A DNA stretch of 42,274 nt, from positions 1 to 42,274 of the forward strand of contig JANQVH010000011.1 in assembly GCA_030730425.1 (NCBI GenBank), written 5' to 3'. A program made the position numbers and the translations under genes. The notes beneath the pieces were generated by a model. It saw only the letters and a list, made by a program, of their open reading frames with translations. It was not told the origin of the DNA and made no database searches. Shown in pieces: positions 7,559 through 14,370 of the stretch (position 1 is the first letter of the stretch; every line of letters begins with the position of its first letter). The DNA comes from Candidatus Nanopelagicaceae bacterium (lineage in GTDB: Bacteria; Actinomycetota; Actinomycetes; Nanopelagicales; Nanopelagicaceae).

Positions 7559-8138
7559 ACAAGGAGATTACTTGAAGAATTGCCCAGATCTGAGCTAGTA
7601 GCGTTACTAAATCCATATCAACAGCTCTTGCAACGAGAGCTATAAATAAAATGCTAGCTCTAATTGGACGCTCACCGATAGTCACAACCCCTAGTTGAGT
7701 AACTCCAAGTGATGCTGCCCTTGAGCGCATATATTCTTGAAGAAAAGCTGCAAGCCAAGCGATTAATACCAATTGATATGGGGCGCCAAGTAGATAGAGG
7801 CTAAAGGCCCAGAGCGCTTCAACAATCCGGTCGATAAAGCCATCAAGTAGCGCTCCCCACCTGCTGACCTTTCCGGTGAGTATTGCCAAGGATCCATCAA
7901 TGCCATCTGCAATTAAAGAGAAGACCAGAAACGCTATAGCCCAATTACTTTCAATACTTACTACCAAAGTGATACCTAGAAGTAATCCAAAGATAGAGAG
8001 GGCATTTGGGGTAACTCTTAAAGCCGCTAAGGGCTTACATAGCAGGAATGAAATTTCTAGCCAGGCCCTAACAATTCCCTTAACTTGAGCTCCTCCATGA
8101 AGGTTGGCCCAAGAATTAAAGAATTCTGACTTTTTCAT
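7509..8138 (-). CDS. CDP-alcohol phosphatidyltransferase family protein
   Basis: A 209-residue membrane protein with about six helices. The CDP-alcohol signature is at residues about 78-104 in the pattern D-G-I-D-G-S-L-A-I, eight residues, G, three, D, three, D. All four Asp and both Gly are present, but the Arg that normally follows Ala is Ile. The family transfers phosphatidyl from CDP-diacylglycerol to an alcohol such as glycerol-phosphate or inositol-phosphate, and the acceptor cannot be told. Its ATG overlaps the metF stop (ATGA), so it is downstream in a metF operon. Its 3' end overlaps the crtD-like gene by 50 bases on the opposite strand. Confidence 0.8.
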   Translation of the reverse strand: MKKSEFFNSWANLHGGAQVKGIVRAWLEISFLLCKPLAALRVTPNALSIFGLLLGITLVVSIESNWAIAFLVFSLIADGIDGSLAILTGKVSRWGALLDGFIDRIVEALWAFSLYLLGAPYQLVLIAWLAAFLQEYMRSRAASLGVTQLGVVTIGERPIRASILFIALVARAVDMDLVTLLAQIWAILQVISLFTVLNFLRPLLQQSQR

Positions 8139-8983
8139 CTAAGCCCAATTCTTCTAATTATCTCAATAGTTGGAGCTGCGCTATTCATAGTATAAAAGTG
8201 TAAACCTGGTACTCCATAATCTAGAAGATCTTTAGATAATTCACTGGCAATATCAATTCCAACTTTAACTACCTCTTCTGGGCTATCTCCTGCTGCCTCA
8301 ACTCTTCTTTGAATTTCAATAGGTATAGCAGAGCCTGCAAGTTCACTCATTTTCTTTAATTGCGCAAAGTTAGTAATGGGAAGAATTCCAGGATAGATAT
8401 CAAGCTTTGAACCTTTAGCTCTGATCTGATTTACTAAATTGATATAGCCCTTAACATCAAAGAAGAATTGAGTTGTAGCAAAACTTGCTCCGCATCTCTC
8501 TTTCTCAAGTAGCACTTTTATATCTTGTTCAAAATTCCCCTTTGATGCTGGATGGCCATCAGGGAAAGCTGCAACTCCAACTTCAAAGCCCATACTTGAT
8601 GCAAGTAAGACTAACTGGTCTGCATAATCAAAGCCTCCAGCTGTGCTCTCCCATTTCACGCCAGGTCCACCCTTAGGATCTCCGCGAAGAGCAAGGATTG
8701 ACTTAATTCCAGAGACTTTATATTGGCTCAGAATTTCAATTAGCTCATCTCTGCTAGAACCAACACAGGTCAGATGTGCAATCGTTGAGAGTCCGCTTCT
8801 TGCCGTGATCTCTGAAGTAATTCTTATTGTGCGATCTCTAGTTGAACCACCTGCGCCATAAGTAACTGAAACAAAATCAGGTTTATAGACTTCAAGAGCC
8901 TTTAGAGCGCTCCATAGACGCTCCTCTCCTGCCTGATCTTTAGGCGGAAAGAACTCAACAGAGAAGGTAGGAGCGCTATTCAT
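8135..8983 (-). CDS. metF: 5,10-methylenetetrahydrofolate reductase
   Basis: A 282-residue TIM-barrel flavoprotein that reduces methylene-THF to methyl-THF for methionine synthesis. The N-terminus has F-S-V-E-F-F-P-P-K (catalytic Glu near residue 10), followed by V-S-V-T-Y-G-A-G-G-S, the H-L-T-C-V segment, L-R-G-D-P, and a C-terminal G-V-P-G-L-H-F-Y-T-M-N. Length is normal for the family. It is divergent from crtE with 24 bases between starts. A TACCCT hexamer (8992-8997 on the minus strand) ends 8 bases before the ATG and suggests leaderless transcription. The neighbourhood of metF, GGPP synthase, a PknL-type kinase and aroG resembles one remembered from mycobacteria. Confidence 0.93.
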   Translation of the reverse strand: MNSAPTFSVEFFPPKDQAGEERLWSALKALEVYKPDFVSVTYGAGGSTRDRTIRITSEITARSGLSTIAHLTCVGSSRDELIEILSQYKVSGIKSILALRGDPKGGPGVKWESTAGGFDYADQLVLLASSMGFEVGVAAFPDGHPASKGNFEQDIKVLLEKERCGASFATTQFFFDVKGYINLVNQIRAKGSKLDIYPGILPITNFAQLKKMSELAGSAIPIEIQRRVEAAGDSPEEVVKVGIDIASELSKDLLDYGVPGLHFYTMNSAAPTIEIIRRIGLR

Positions 8984-8991
8984 ATAGCGGG

Positions 8992-9001
8992 AGGGTACCG
9001 T
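8992..9001. promoter_or_regulatory. Symmetric bidirectional -10 (A-GGG-TA-CCG-T) between metF and crtE
   Basis: Plus strand TACCGT (8996-9001) ends 6 bases before the crtE GTG at 9008. Minus strand TACCCT (8997-8992) ends 8 bases before the metF ATG at 8983. The two boxes share the central TA, so one open complex region can serve both directions. No Shine-Dalgarno is found for either gene. Confidence 0.6.
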
Positions 9002-9007
9002 TGCGCC

Positions 9008-10069
9008 GTGAAATCTCCTGACCTATCCCAGCTTCGCGCCGAGATAGATAAGACCTTGGCCTCCTTTACCGTTGCAAGAAGCGCTGCCCTTGTTGATATT
9101 GGCCCAGAGCTAGAGCCGGTAGCAAAGGCGATGTCAGATTTTATTACCCAAGGTGGAAAGAGATTTCGACCAATCTTTGCCTATTTAGGTTACCTAGGAA
9201 GTGGTGCAGAGCCACGAGAGGAGATACTTCGTGCCTGCACATCCTTAGAGTTAGTCCATGTCTGCGCGCTTATCCACGATGATGTAATGGATGGCTCTGA
9301 TACTCGAAGAAATAAACCGGCAATACATAAAGCATTTCAGCAAATTCACCAAGATGCCTCTTACAAAGGTAGCTCAGAAAGATTTGGAAGTTCCTCTGCA
9401 ATTCTTATGGGTGATTTAGCTCTGGTCTGGGCAGATCGTTTATTAGTTGAATCTGGAATAAGTGGAGATGAATTTCTTCAAGTGCAATCAGTCTTTGGCG
9501 ATATGAGAGATGAATTAATGGCTGGTCAATACTTAGATGTTTTAGAGGGAGCACTTGCTACAACAAGTATTGAAAGATCATTAAAAGTTGCTCGATATAA
9601 ATCAGGTAAATACTCAATTGAACGTCCTCTTCACTTTGGCGCAGCGCTTGCTGGAAATAAAGAACTCATGAGCGCATACTCATCCTTTGGACTTCCACTC
9701 GGGGAGGCATTTCAATTGCGTGATGATCTTCTTGGCGTATTTGGAGACCCAGAGGTGACTGGAAAGCCAGCAGGTGATGATTTAAGAGAGGGAAAACGAA
9801 CTGTCCTAATTGCGCTAACTATGGAAGCAGCCAATAAAGAAGAGCGTGATCTGCTATCAGCATCACTTGGAGATGAAGGCCTTGATAAGACTCAAATCCT
9901 TAAGCTCCAAGAGATCATCTCTAGCTCTGGAGCGGTTGCTCAAGTTGAGAAGCTCATCACAGAGCTTCGGGATAGAGCTATTTCTGCGTTGCGAGATAGC
10001 CAAGTTGAGGCGAGTATTCTCTCTGTATTAGAAGAGATGGCAACTATTGCAACACAACGGAGTCTTTAA
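9008..10069 (+). CDS. crtE: Geranylgeranyl diphosphate synthase (polyprenyl synthetase)
   Basis: A 353-residue trans-prenyltransferase. It has G-G-K-R-F-R-P (about 49-55), the first aspartate-rich motif H-D-D-V-M-D with D-T-R-R (about 90-101), and the second motif R-D-D-L-L-G-V-F-G-D near residue 240, followed by G-K-P-x-G-D-D-L-R-E-G-K-R-T. It makes the C20 diphosphate used by CrtB. The GTG start at 9008 is supported by TACCGT 6 bases upstream and very little spacer to metF. It is followed immediately by crtI, whose Shine-Dalgarno lies inside the last codons of crtE. It is similar in type and neighbourhood to actinobacterial idsA/crtE genes; product chain length is inferred from the carotenoid context. 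Confidence 0.92.
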   Translation: MKSPDLSQLRAEIDKTLASFTVARSAALVDIGPELEPVAKAMSDFITQGGKRFRPIFAYLGYLGSGAEPREEILRACTSLELVHVCALIHDDVMDGSDTRRNKPAIHKAFQQIHQDASYKGSSERFGSSSAILMGDLALVWADRLLVESGISGDEFLQVQSVFGDMRDELMAGQYLDVLEGALATTSIERSLKVARYKSGKYSIERPLHFGAALAGNKELMSAYSSFGLPLGEAFQLRDDLLGVFGDPEVTGKPAGDDLREGKRTVLIALTMEAANKEERDLLSASLGDEGLDKTQILKLQEIISSSGAVAQVEKLITELRDRAISALRDSQVEASILSVLEEMATIATQRSL

Positions 10070-10070
10070 G

Positions 10071-11552
10071 ATGAGAAAAGTTAAAGGCAAGACAGACCGA
10101 GTAGTTGTGGTTGGCGCGGGTCTTGCTGGACTTAGTTGCGCTCTTCGATTGGCAGGCGCTGGGCGAGAAGTAATAGTCATTGAGCGGGAAGCTGTTCCCG
10201 GAGGCCGAAATGGTCTAATGAAAAAAGATGGATATTCATTTGATACCGGTCCAAGTGTTTTAACTATGCCAGATCTAATTGCTGACGCTCTAGCATGTGT
10301 TGGAGAGAAGATTGAAGATTGGCTAGAGCTGATGCCACTTAAGCCGCTATACCGGGCTTTTTATGCCGATGGTTCTCAATTAGATGTTCATGCAAATACT
10401 GAGCAGATGGAAGCAGAGATTGCAAAAAACATTAGCGCAGATGAAGCTGCTGGATATAGAAGATATGTGGATTTTGTTACTAAGTTATATAAGTATGAAA
10501 TGAATGACTTTATTGATAGAAATATTGACTCTCCCCTAAATCTATTAACTCCTAATCTTGCTCGTTTGATTGCTCTTGGTGGATTTAGAAAGCTTGCTCC
10601 AAAAGTCTCTCAATTCTTAAAAGATCCTAGAACCCAACGCGTTTATTCTTTTCAAGCGATGTATGCCGGAGTATCTCCGCAGCAAGCACTTGCTATTTAT
10701 GCAGTCATTGCCTATATGGATTCAGTTAATGGAGTCTTCTTTCCTAAGGGAGGGATGCACGCGGTTCCAAGAGCGCTAGCAGGAGCTGCCGAGAAACATG
10801 GCGTGACTTTCAAATATAACACCACAGTGACAAAGGTAGAAAAGATCGGATCTAGAGCAAGTGCTGTAATTACTAGCGATGGCCAGAGAATTGAATGTGA
10901 TGTTGTAGTGCTAAACCCAGATTTGCCTGTTGCGTGGCGGGATTTACTTGGCAAGACTCCGCTATCTGTTAAACGACTTAATTACTCGCCTTCCTGTGTA
11001 ACTATCTTGGCTGGTTCTTCCAAGAGCTATGATCATTTGGCCCATCACAATATTCACTTTGGCCACTCCTGGGATGGAGTCTTTGACGAGCTAATCACTA
11101 AAAAGCAGTTGATGAGCGACCCTAGCCTTTTAGTAACTCTGCCATCAAAAGATGATCCAAGCCTTGCCCCAAATGGAAAACATAGTTATTACATTCTCTT
11201 TCCAACTCCAAATCTTGATGCTGATATTGATTGGAAGAAGATGAAGAGCGTTTATAAAGATCAGATGTATGCCACTATGGAGCAGCGGGGCTATAAAGAC
11301 TTTGCTAATTCAGTTGAGGTAGAACATGTAACAACTCCCCTAGATTGGCAAGAGATGGGGATGGAAAGGGGTGCGCCATTTGCTAGCGCACATACATTCT
11401 TGCAAACCGGACCATTTAGGCCAAGTAATATGGCAAAGGGATATGAGAATGTGGTCTTTACTGGAAGTGGTACCCAACCTGGAGTTGGAGTTCCAATGGT
11501 TCTAATCTCAGGAAGACTTGCAGCAGAGAGAATCGTTGGGCCAGTAAAGTAA
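10071..11552 (+). CDS. crtI: Phytoene desaturase
   Basis: A 493-residue FAD enzyme converting phytoene towards lycopene. It has a dinucleotide fold V-V-V-G-A-G-L-A-G-L-S-C-A-L-R-L, a P-G-G-R-N segment, F-D-T-G-P-S-V-L-T-M-P, and the C-terminal G-S-G-T-Q-P-G-V-G-V-P-M-V motif. The start at ATG 10071 is chosen because GGAG (10059-10062) lies 8 bases upstream; an in-frame TTG at 10047 would sit inside crtE and is rejected. It lies between crtE and crtB, 2 bases before crtB, making it the best candidate for the core desaturase of the two crtI-family genes in the window. Confidence 0.92.
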   Translation: MRKVKGKTDRVVVVGAGLAGLSCALRLAGAGREVIVIEREAVPGGRNGLMKKDGYSFDTGPSVLTMPDLIADALACVGEKIEDWLELMPLKPLYRAFYADGSQLDVHANTEQMEAEIAKNISADEAAGYRRYVDFVTKLYKYEMNDFIDRNIDSPLNLLTPNLARLIALGGFRKLAPKVSQFLKDPRTQRVYSFQAMYAGVSPQQALAIYAVIAYMDSVNGVFFPKGGMHAVPRALAGAAEKHGVTFKYNTTVTKVEKIGSRASAVITSDGQRIECDVVVLNPDLPVAWRDLLGKTPLSVKRLNYSPSCVTILAGSSKSYDHLAHHNIHFGHSWDGVFDELITKKQLMSDPSLLVTLPSKDDPSLAPNGKHSYYILFPTPNLDADIDWKKMKSVYKDQMYATMEQRGYKDFANSVEVEHVTTPLDWQEMGMERGAPFASAHTFLQTGPFRPSNMAKGYENVVFTGSGTQPGVGVPMVLISGRLAAERIVGPVK

Positions 11553-11554
11553 AG

Positions 11555-12463
11555 ATGGATGAGTTAAGCGCTGCTGGAATCCATGATCCTGAGCTGCGCA
11601 AATCTTATTTAGAGTGCAAGAGGCTCAACTCTCTCCATGGAAAAACTTATTACCTAGCTACTCTTCTACTTCCTAAGTCAAAGCGACCACATGTTCATGC
11701 GCTCTATGGCTTTGCTCGCTATGCCGATGAGATTGTTGATGATTTAGCATCAACTCTTACTCATCAAGAAAAAGCTGATGAACTTGGCAAGTGGAGCGAT
11801 CAGCTCTTATCTGATATTTCAATGGGGCGAAGTAGCGATCATGTTGGACGAGCTCTAGTTGATACAGTGCAGCGTTTTAACATTCCAATTTCTTACTTCG
11901 AAGCATTTCTTCATTCCATGGCTATGGATTTATCAGTAACTCAGTATGAAAGATATGAAGACCTCATGGAGTATGTCTATGGATCTGCTGCAGTAATTGG
12001 GCTCCAGATGGTTCATGTTTTGGGAACAGTTGAGGGGAAAAAATCAGAGGCGCTCATACCAGCTGAGAAGTTAGGAATAGCCTTTCAATTAGCCAACTTC
12101 ATCAGAGATGTGGGTGAGGATTTAGAGCGGGGGCGAATCTATTTACCAATGGCAGAGCTAGCATCATTTGGCGTAGATCGCGCGATGCTAGAGAAAAGGC
12201 AAGTTAGCCCTGAAATCATCCAAGCGCTCAAGTTTCAGATTGCAAGGGTGCGTCAACTACAGAGCGAGGCAGATGCTGGAATTGAGCTACTCAGCGCTGA
12301 TGCAAGGGCCTGTATCAGAGCAGCAAGTGAGCTCTACTGCGGAATTGTTGATGAGGTTGAAAAGATTGATTATCAAATTTTTGATAAGCGAGCTAAAACT
12401 TCTAATTGGAGACGAGTGAGAACTGCCCTTCCTGCCTATTTCTCAGCGCTTGCTTCACGTTAG
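11555..12463 (+). CDS. crtB: Phytoene synthase
   Basis: A 302-residue squalene/phytoene synthase-family protein that joins two GGPP. Substrate-binding aspartate motifs are visible: Y-A-D-E-I-V-D-D near residue 60 and R-D-V-G-E-D-L-E-R-G-R-I-Y-L-P near residue 185. An N-terminal S-F-like segment is replaced by L-H-G-K-T-Y-Y-L-A-T-L-L-L-P, as in many actinobacterial CrtB. It starts 2 bases after the crtI stop, so crtE-crtI-crtB form one operon. Its stop codon overlaps the stop of crtYd on the other strand by four bases, with no terminator between. Confidence 0.93.
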   Translation: MDELSAAGIHDPELRKSYLECKRLNSLHGKTYYLATLLLPKSKRPHVHALYGFARYADEIVDDLASTLTHQEKADELGKWSDQLLSDISMGRSSDHVGRALVDTVQRFNIPISYFEAFLHSMAMDLSVTQYERYEDLMEYVYGSAAVIGLQMVHVLGTVEGKKSEALIPAEKLGIAFQLANFIRDVGEDLERGRIYLPMAELASFGVDRAMLEKRQVSPEIIQALKFQIARVRQLQSEADAGIELLSADARACIRAASELYCGIVDEVEKIDYQIFDKRAKTSNWRRVRTALPAYFSALASR

Positions 12464-12765
12464 TTTCTCTGAACTCCCCTTCTTCCCCAATAGATCCACT
12501 GCGAGATAACCATAACAATCATAGAAAATCCAAAGAAGAGATCTTCAACTGGAGCAGAGGCAATTCGAACTCCTACTATTACATCAGGGTTATAGGTGAT
12601 AATTTCCCTAGAAGTTAACCACCAATTAGTAATTATTTGAAAAAAGAGCATGATCGCATAAGCGTTCCAGAAACTCTTTCTTAATAAAACTCGGGATTTA
12701 GTTATATAGAAATCAAAGAGAATTACTAGTGGAATTGAGAGAAGGGCTAGTTGGGTATAACTCAT
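12460..12765 (-). CDS. crtYd: Lycopene cyclase heterodimer subunit (CrtYd-like)
   Basis: A 101-residue membrane protein with three predicted helices. The motif A-P-V-E-D-L-F-F-G-F near residue 72 corresponds to the conserved P-x-E-D/E motif of the C-terminal half of heterodimeric lycopene cyclases. It follows crtYc with a four-base overlap, so the two are translated together. CrtYc and CrtYd together convert psi ends of lycopene into rings. In actinobacteria such pairs can form beta or epsilon rings and can act on C40 or C50 substrates; beta-cyclisation is assumed here because no C50 elongase gene is visible. The 3' end overlaps crtB convergently. Confidence 0.85.
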   Translation of the reverse strand: MSYTQLALLSIPLVILFDFYITKSRVLLRKSFWNAYAIMLFFQIITNWWLTSREIITYNPDVIVGVRIASAPVEDLFFGFSMIVMVISQWIYWGRRGVQRN

Positions 12766-13094
12766 CGCTCATCACCATAACTCCAATGAGGCTTTACCCG
12801 TCTCACAGCTTCTATAGTCATTAAGGCTGCAAGAGGAACTACAATAAAGAAGAGAAACTCCTCTATTGGAATTCCGGCAGGTCCCAATATTCCTACAACC
12901 TGCTCGCGATCAAAGAACCAATGTTTAGAGTTGACTGCGTAAAAATCCCAGATCAAAAAGATAGTTGCTGTTGGAAGAATAGCTAGCATCGCTCGCTTAA
13001 TTCTCCGCAATACTCCAACCTTTAGAATTATCTCAAGCCAGAATGAGCCGAGAACTGTGAAGGCGAGCATCGCGAAATAACCAAACTTAAGCAT
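12762..13094 (-). CDS. crtYc: Lycopene cyclase heterodimer subunit (CrtYc-like)
   Basis: A 110-residue membrane protein with three helices. It carries I-P-I-E-E-F-L-F-F-I-V-V-P near residue 77, the signature of the N-terminal half of CrtYc/CrtYd cyclases, and a W-D-F-Y-A segment before it. The ATG at 13094 is preceded by TAGCAT (13106-13101 on the minus strand) at exactly 6 bases, with no Shine-Dalgarno, so the transcript is predicted to be leaderless. It is divergent from the TPP-riboswitch transporter gene and shares its promoter region. The partner subunit crtYd overlaps by four bases. Confidence 0.87.
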   Translation of the reverse strand: MLKFGYFAMLAFTVLGSFWLEIILKVGVLRRIKRAMLAILPTATIFLIWDFYAVNSKHWFFDREQVVGILGPAGIPIEEFLFFIVVPLAALMTIEAVRRVKPHWSYGDER

Positions 13095-13100
13095 GGGCTA

Positions 13101-13110
13101 ATGCTATTCT
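13101..13110. promoter_or_regulatory. Symmetric bidirectional -10 (A-TGC-TA-TTC-T) between crtYc and the TPP riboswitch
   Basis: Minus strand TAGCAT (13106-13101) lies 6 bases before the crtYc ATG. Plus strand TATTCT (13105-13110) lies about 7 bases before the 5' side of the TPP riboswitch, predicting a start site near 13117. The boxes share the TA at 13105-13106. Confidence 0.55.
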
Positions 13111-13116
13111 TCTACT

Positions 13117-13198
13117 AATCGGGAGCCAAAAGTTGGCTGAGAGGACCTCATTGAAGGTCGACCGAAAGACCAGTTCGGTAATGCGAATTGGAAGGGAG
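13117..13198 (+). promoter_or_regulatory. TPP (thiamine pyrophosphate) riboswitch, THI box
   Basis: The conserved aptamer elements appear in order: CGGGAGCC, then GGCTGAGAGGACC with the invariant CTGAGA, a P3 hairpin (GACC...GGTC), then GGTAATGCG and the terminal AAGGGAG. The last element doubles as the ribosome-binding site of the transporter gene 4 to 7 bases downstream, so ligand control of translation is likely. No terminator hairpin is seen between the aptamer and the start. The P1 stem is short or poorly resolved by eye, especially if transcription starts near 13117. Confidence 0.88.
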
Positions 13199-13202
13199 CT
13201 TA

Positions 13203-13790
13203 ATGATGTTTACTATTTTTACAGCTTGGGGCTATGAAGTATCAGCCTTAGAGTTAAGCGCAGTTATCACCTCATTTACAGCGGTCCTTCTTGGGGCGCG
13301 TGGGGTGAGAATGACCTGGCCTTGGTATCTAATTAGCGCATCGCTTTATGCACTCTTTTTCTATCAAGTAGATCTAATTGCTAGCGCGCTTCTCCAATTT
13401 GTCTTCATTGCCGCAGCCATCTGGGGTTGGCTCGGATGGAAGAAATCTGGCGTTCTACCTAGATATATGAATAATAAGGAGAGATTAATCTGGCTCTCAG
13501 CTTTAATAACATCTTGGCTAATTACTGCTCCAGCTCTTGAAAATATCGGCGCTGCTGCAACTCTTCCTGATTCCTTCTTGCTTATCTCAAGCACTCTGGC
13601 ACAGGCTGCAATGGTGCTTCAGAGAAATGAGACTTGGATTGCCTGGATTGTGATTGATATCTTTGGGACCTATCACTATGCCAATCAAGGTTATTGGTTC
13701 ACTGCATTGCTCTATGGCGTATTTACCGTAATCGCCTTCTTTGGGCTAAAGCGTTGGAAGAAGTTATCTAGTAGCGCCAATCCAATCTAA
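13203..13790 (+). CDS. pnuT: PnuT-type thiamine transporter (PnuC family)
   Basis: A PnuC-fold membrane protein of about 195 residues with seven or so helices and the aromatic-rich pattern of the family (I-W-G-W-L-G-W-K-K near the middle, E-T-W-I-A-W-I-V-I-D-I-F near the C-terminus). PnuC proteins carry vitamins by facilitated diffusion. Those under TPP riboswitches are assigned to thiamine and called PnuT, which is the case here. The start is ATG 13203 or the adjacent ATG 13206. The latter has better spacing (7 bases) from GGGAG; a TTG at 13188 lies inside the aptamer and is rejected. A P-loop kinase gene begins one base after the stop, so both should respond to TPP. The exact substrate (thiamine or a precursor) is inferred. 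Confidence 0.85.
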   Translation: MMFTIFTAWGYEVSALELSAVITSFTAVLLGARGVRMTWPWYLISASLYALFFYQVDLIASALLQFVFIAAAIWGWLGWKKSGVLPRYMNNKERLIWLSALITSWLITAPALENIGAAATLPDSFLLISSTLAQAAMVLQRNETWIAWIVIDIFGTYHYANQGYWFTALLYGVFTVIAFFGLKRWKKLSSSANPI

Positions 13791-13791
13791 T

Positions 13792-14361
13792 ATGAACCAG
13801 CCATCACTAAGTGAAATCATCACAAGTATAAAAAAGGGCAGAGCAATAGGTAATGTTGGACGAATCGTTGCTATAGATGGACCTGCTGGAGCTGGCAAAA
13901 CAACTCTAGCCAACCGCCTTAAAGAAAATATCAAAGATCAAAGTATTGAGATTATTCATATGGATGATCTCTATGATGGTTGGCAGAACTCACTAACTCC
14001 AGCGCTAGGTAAAGTTTTGGAACTAAGTATCTGCGCCCCAGTTTCTAAGGGAAAGAGCTTTCAATATAGAAAATATAATTGGATTGAATCAAAGTTTGGC
14101 CCGCTGCTTGACTTCTCTTTTCCTGAGATCTTAATTCTTGAGGGTGTGGGTTCAGGCCAGAGGGTTGTTAGAAAGTATCTAGATGAGCTGATTTGGATTG
14201 ATATCTCTGCTGAGGTTGGTTTGCAAAGAGTCTTACAGAGAGATGGTGCATACCTTGAAAAAGAGATGGAGATCTGGCAGATGAGAGAGAATTTCCACTT
14301 TGTTGCAGACAACACTCGCGATAGCGCCACTATTCGCATTGATGGAGCAAATTTCATCTAA
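13792..14361 (+). CDS. P-loop kinase, uridine kinase-like
   Basis: A 189-residue nucleotide-binding protein with Walker A G-P-A-G-A-G-K-T-T (residues about 30-38), an acidic H-M-D-D-L-Y-D-G-W segment near residue 60, and a Walker B-like I-L-I-L-E-G-V-G-S-G near residue 108. The fold class is that of uridine/phosphoribulokinase-type kinases, widespread but poorly characterised in actinobacteria. It begins one base after pnuT, so it is likely part of the TPP-controlled transcript. Since PnuC-type carriers depend on phosphorylation to trap their cargo, a role in phosphorylating thiamine or a related alcohol is tempting. No sequence feature proves that, and nucleoside kinase activity is equally plausible. 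Confidence 0.75.
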   Translation: MNQPSLSEIITSIKKGRAIGNVGRIVAIDGPAGAGKTTLANRLKENIKDQSIEIIHMDDLYDGWQNSLTPALGKVLELSICAPVSKGKSFQYRKYNWIESKFGPLLDFSFPEILILEGVGSGQRVVRKYLDELIWIDISAEVGLQRVLQRDGAYLEKEMEIWQMRENFHFVADNTRDSATIRIDGANFI

Positions 14362-14364
14362 AAT
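14359..14364 (+). promoter_or_regulatory. -10 element (TAAAAT) of the PASTA kinase gene
   Basis: TAAAAT overlaps the TAA stop of the P-loop kinase gene and ends exactly 6 bases before the GTG at 14371. No Shine-Dalgarno is present. Confidence 0.55.
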
Positions 14365-14370
14365 TCCCAC

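Noticed and set aside
10047-10070. TTG start for crtI at 10047
   Set aside because: A GGAG site is correctly spaced for ATG 10071, and the extra residues fall within crtE and match nothing in the CrtI N-terminus.
13188-13202. TTG start for pnuT at 13188
   Set aside because: It falls within the conserved 3' part of the TPP aptamer, and the ribosome site would then lie inside the gene.
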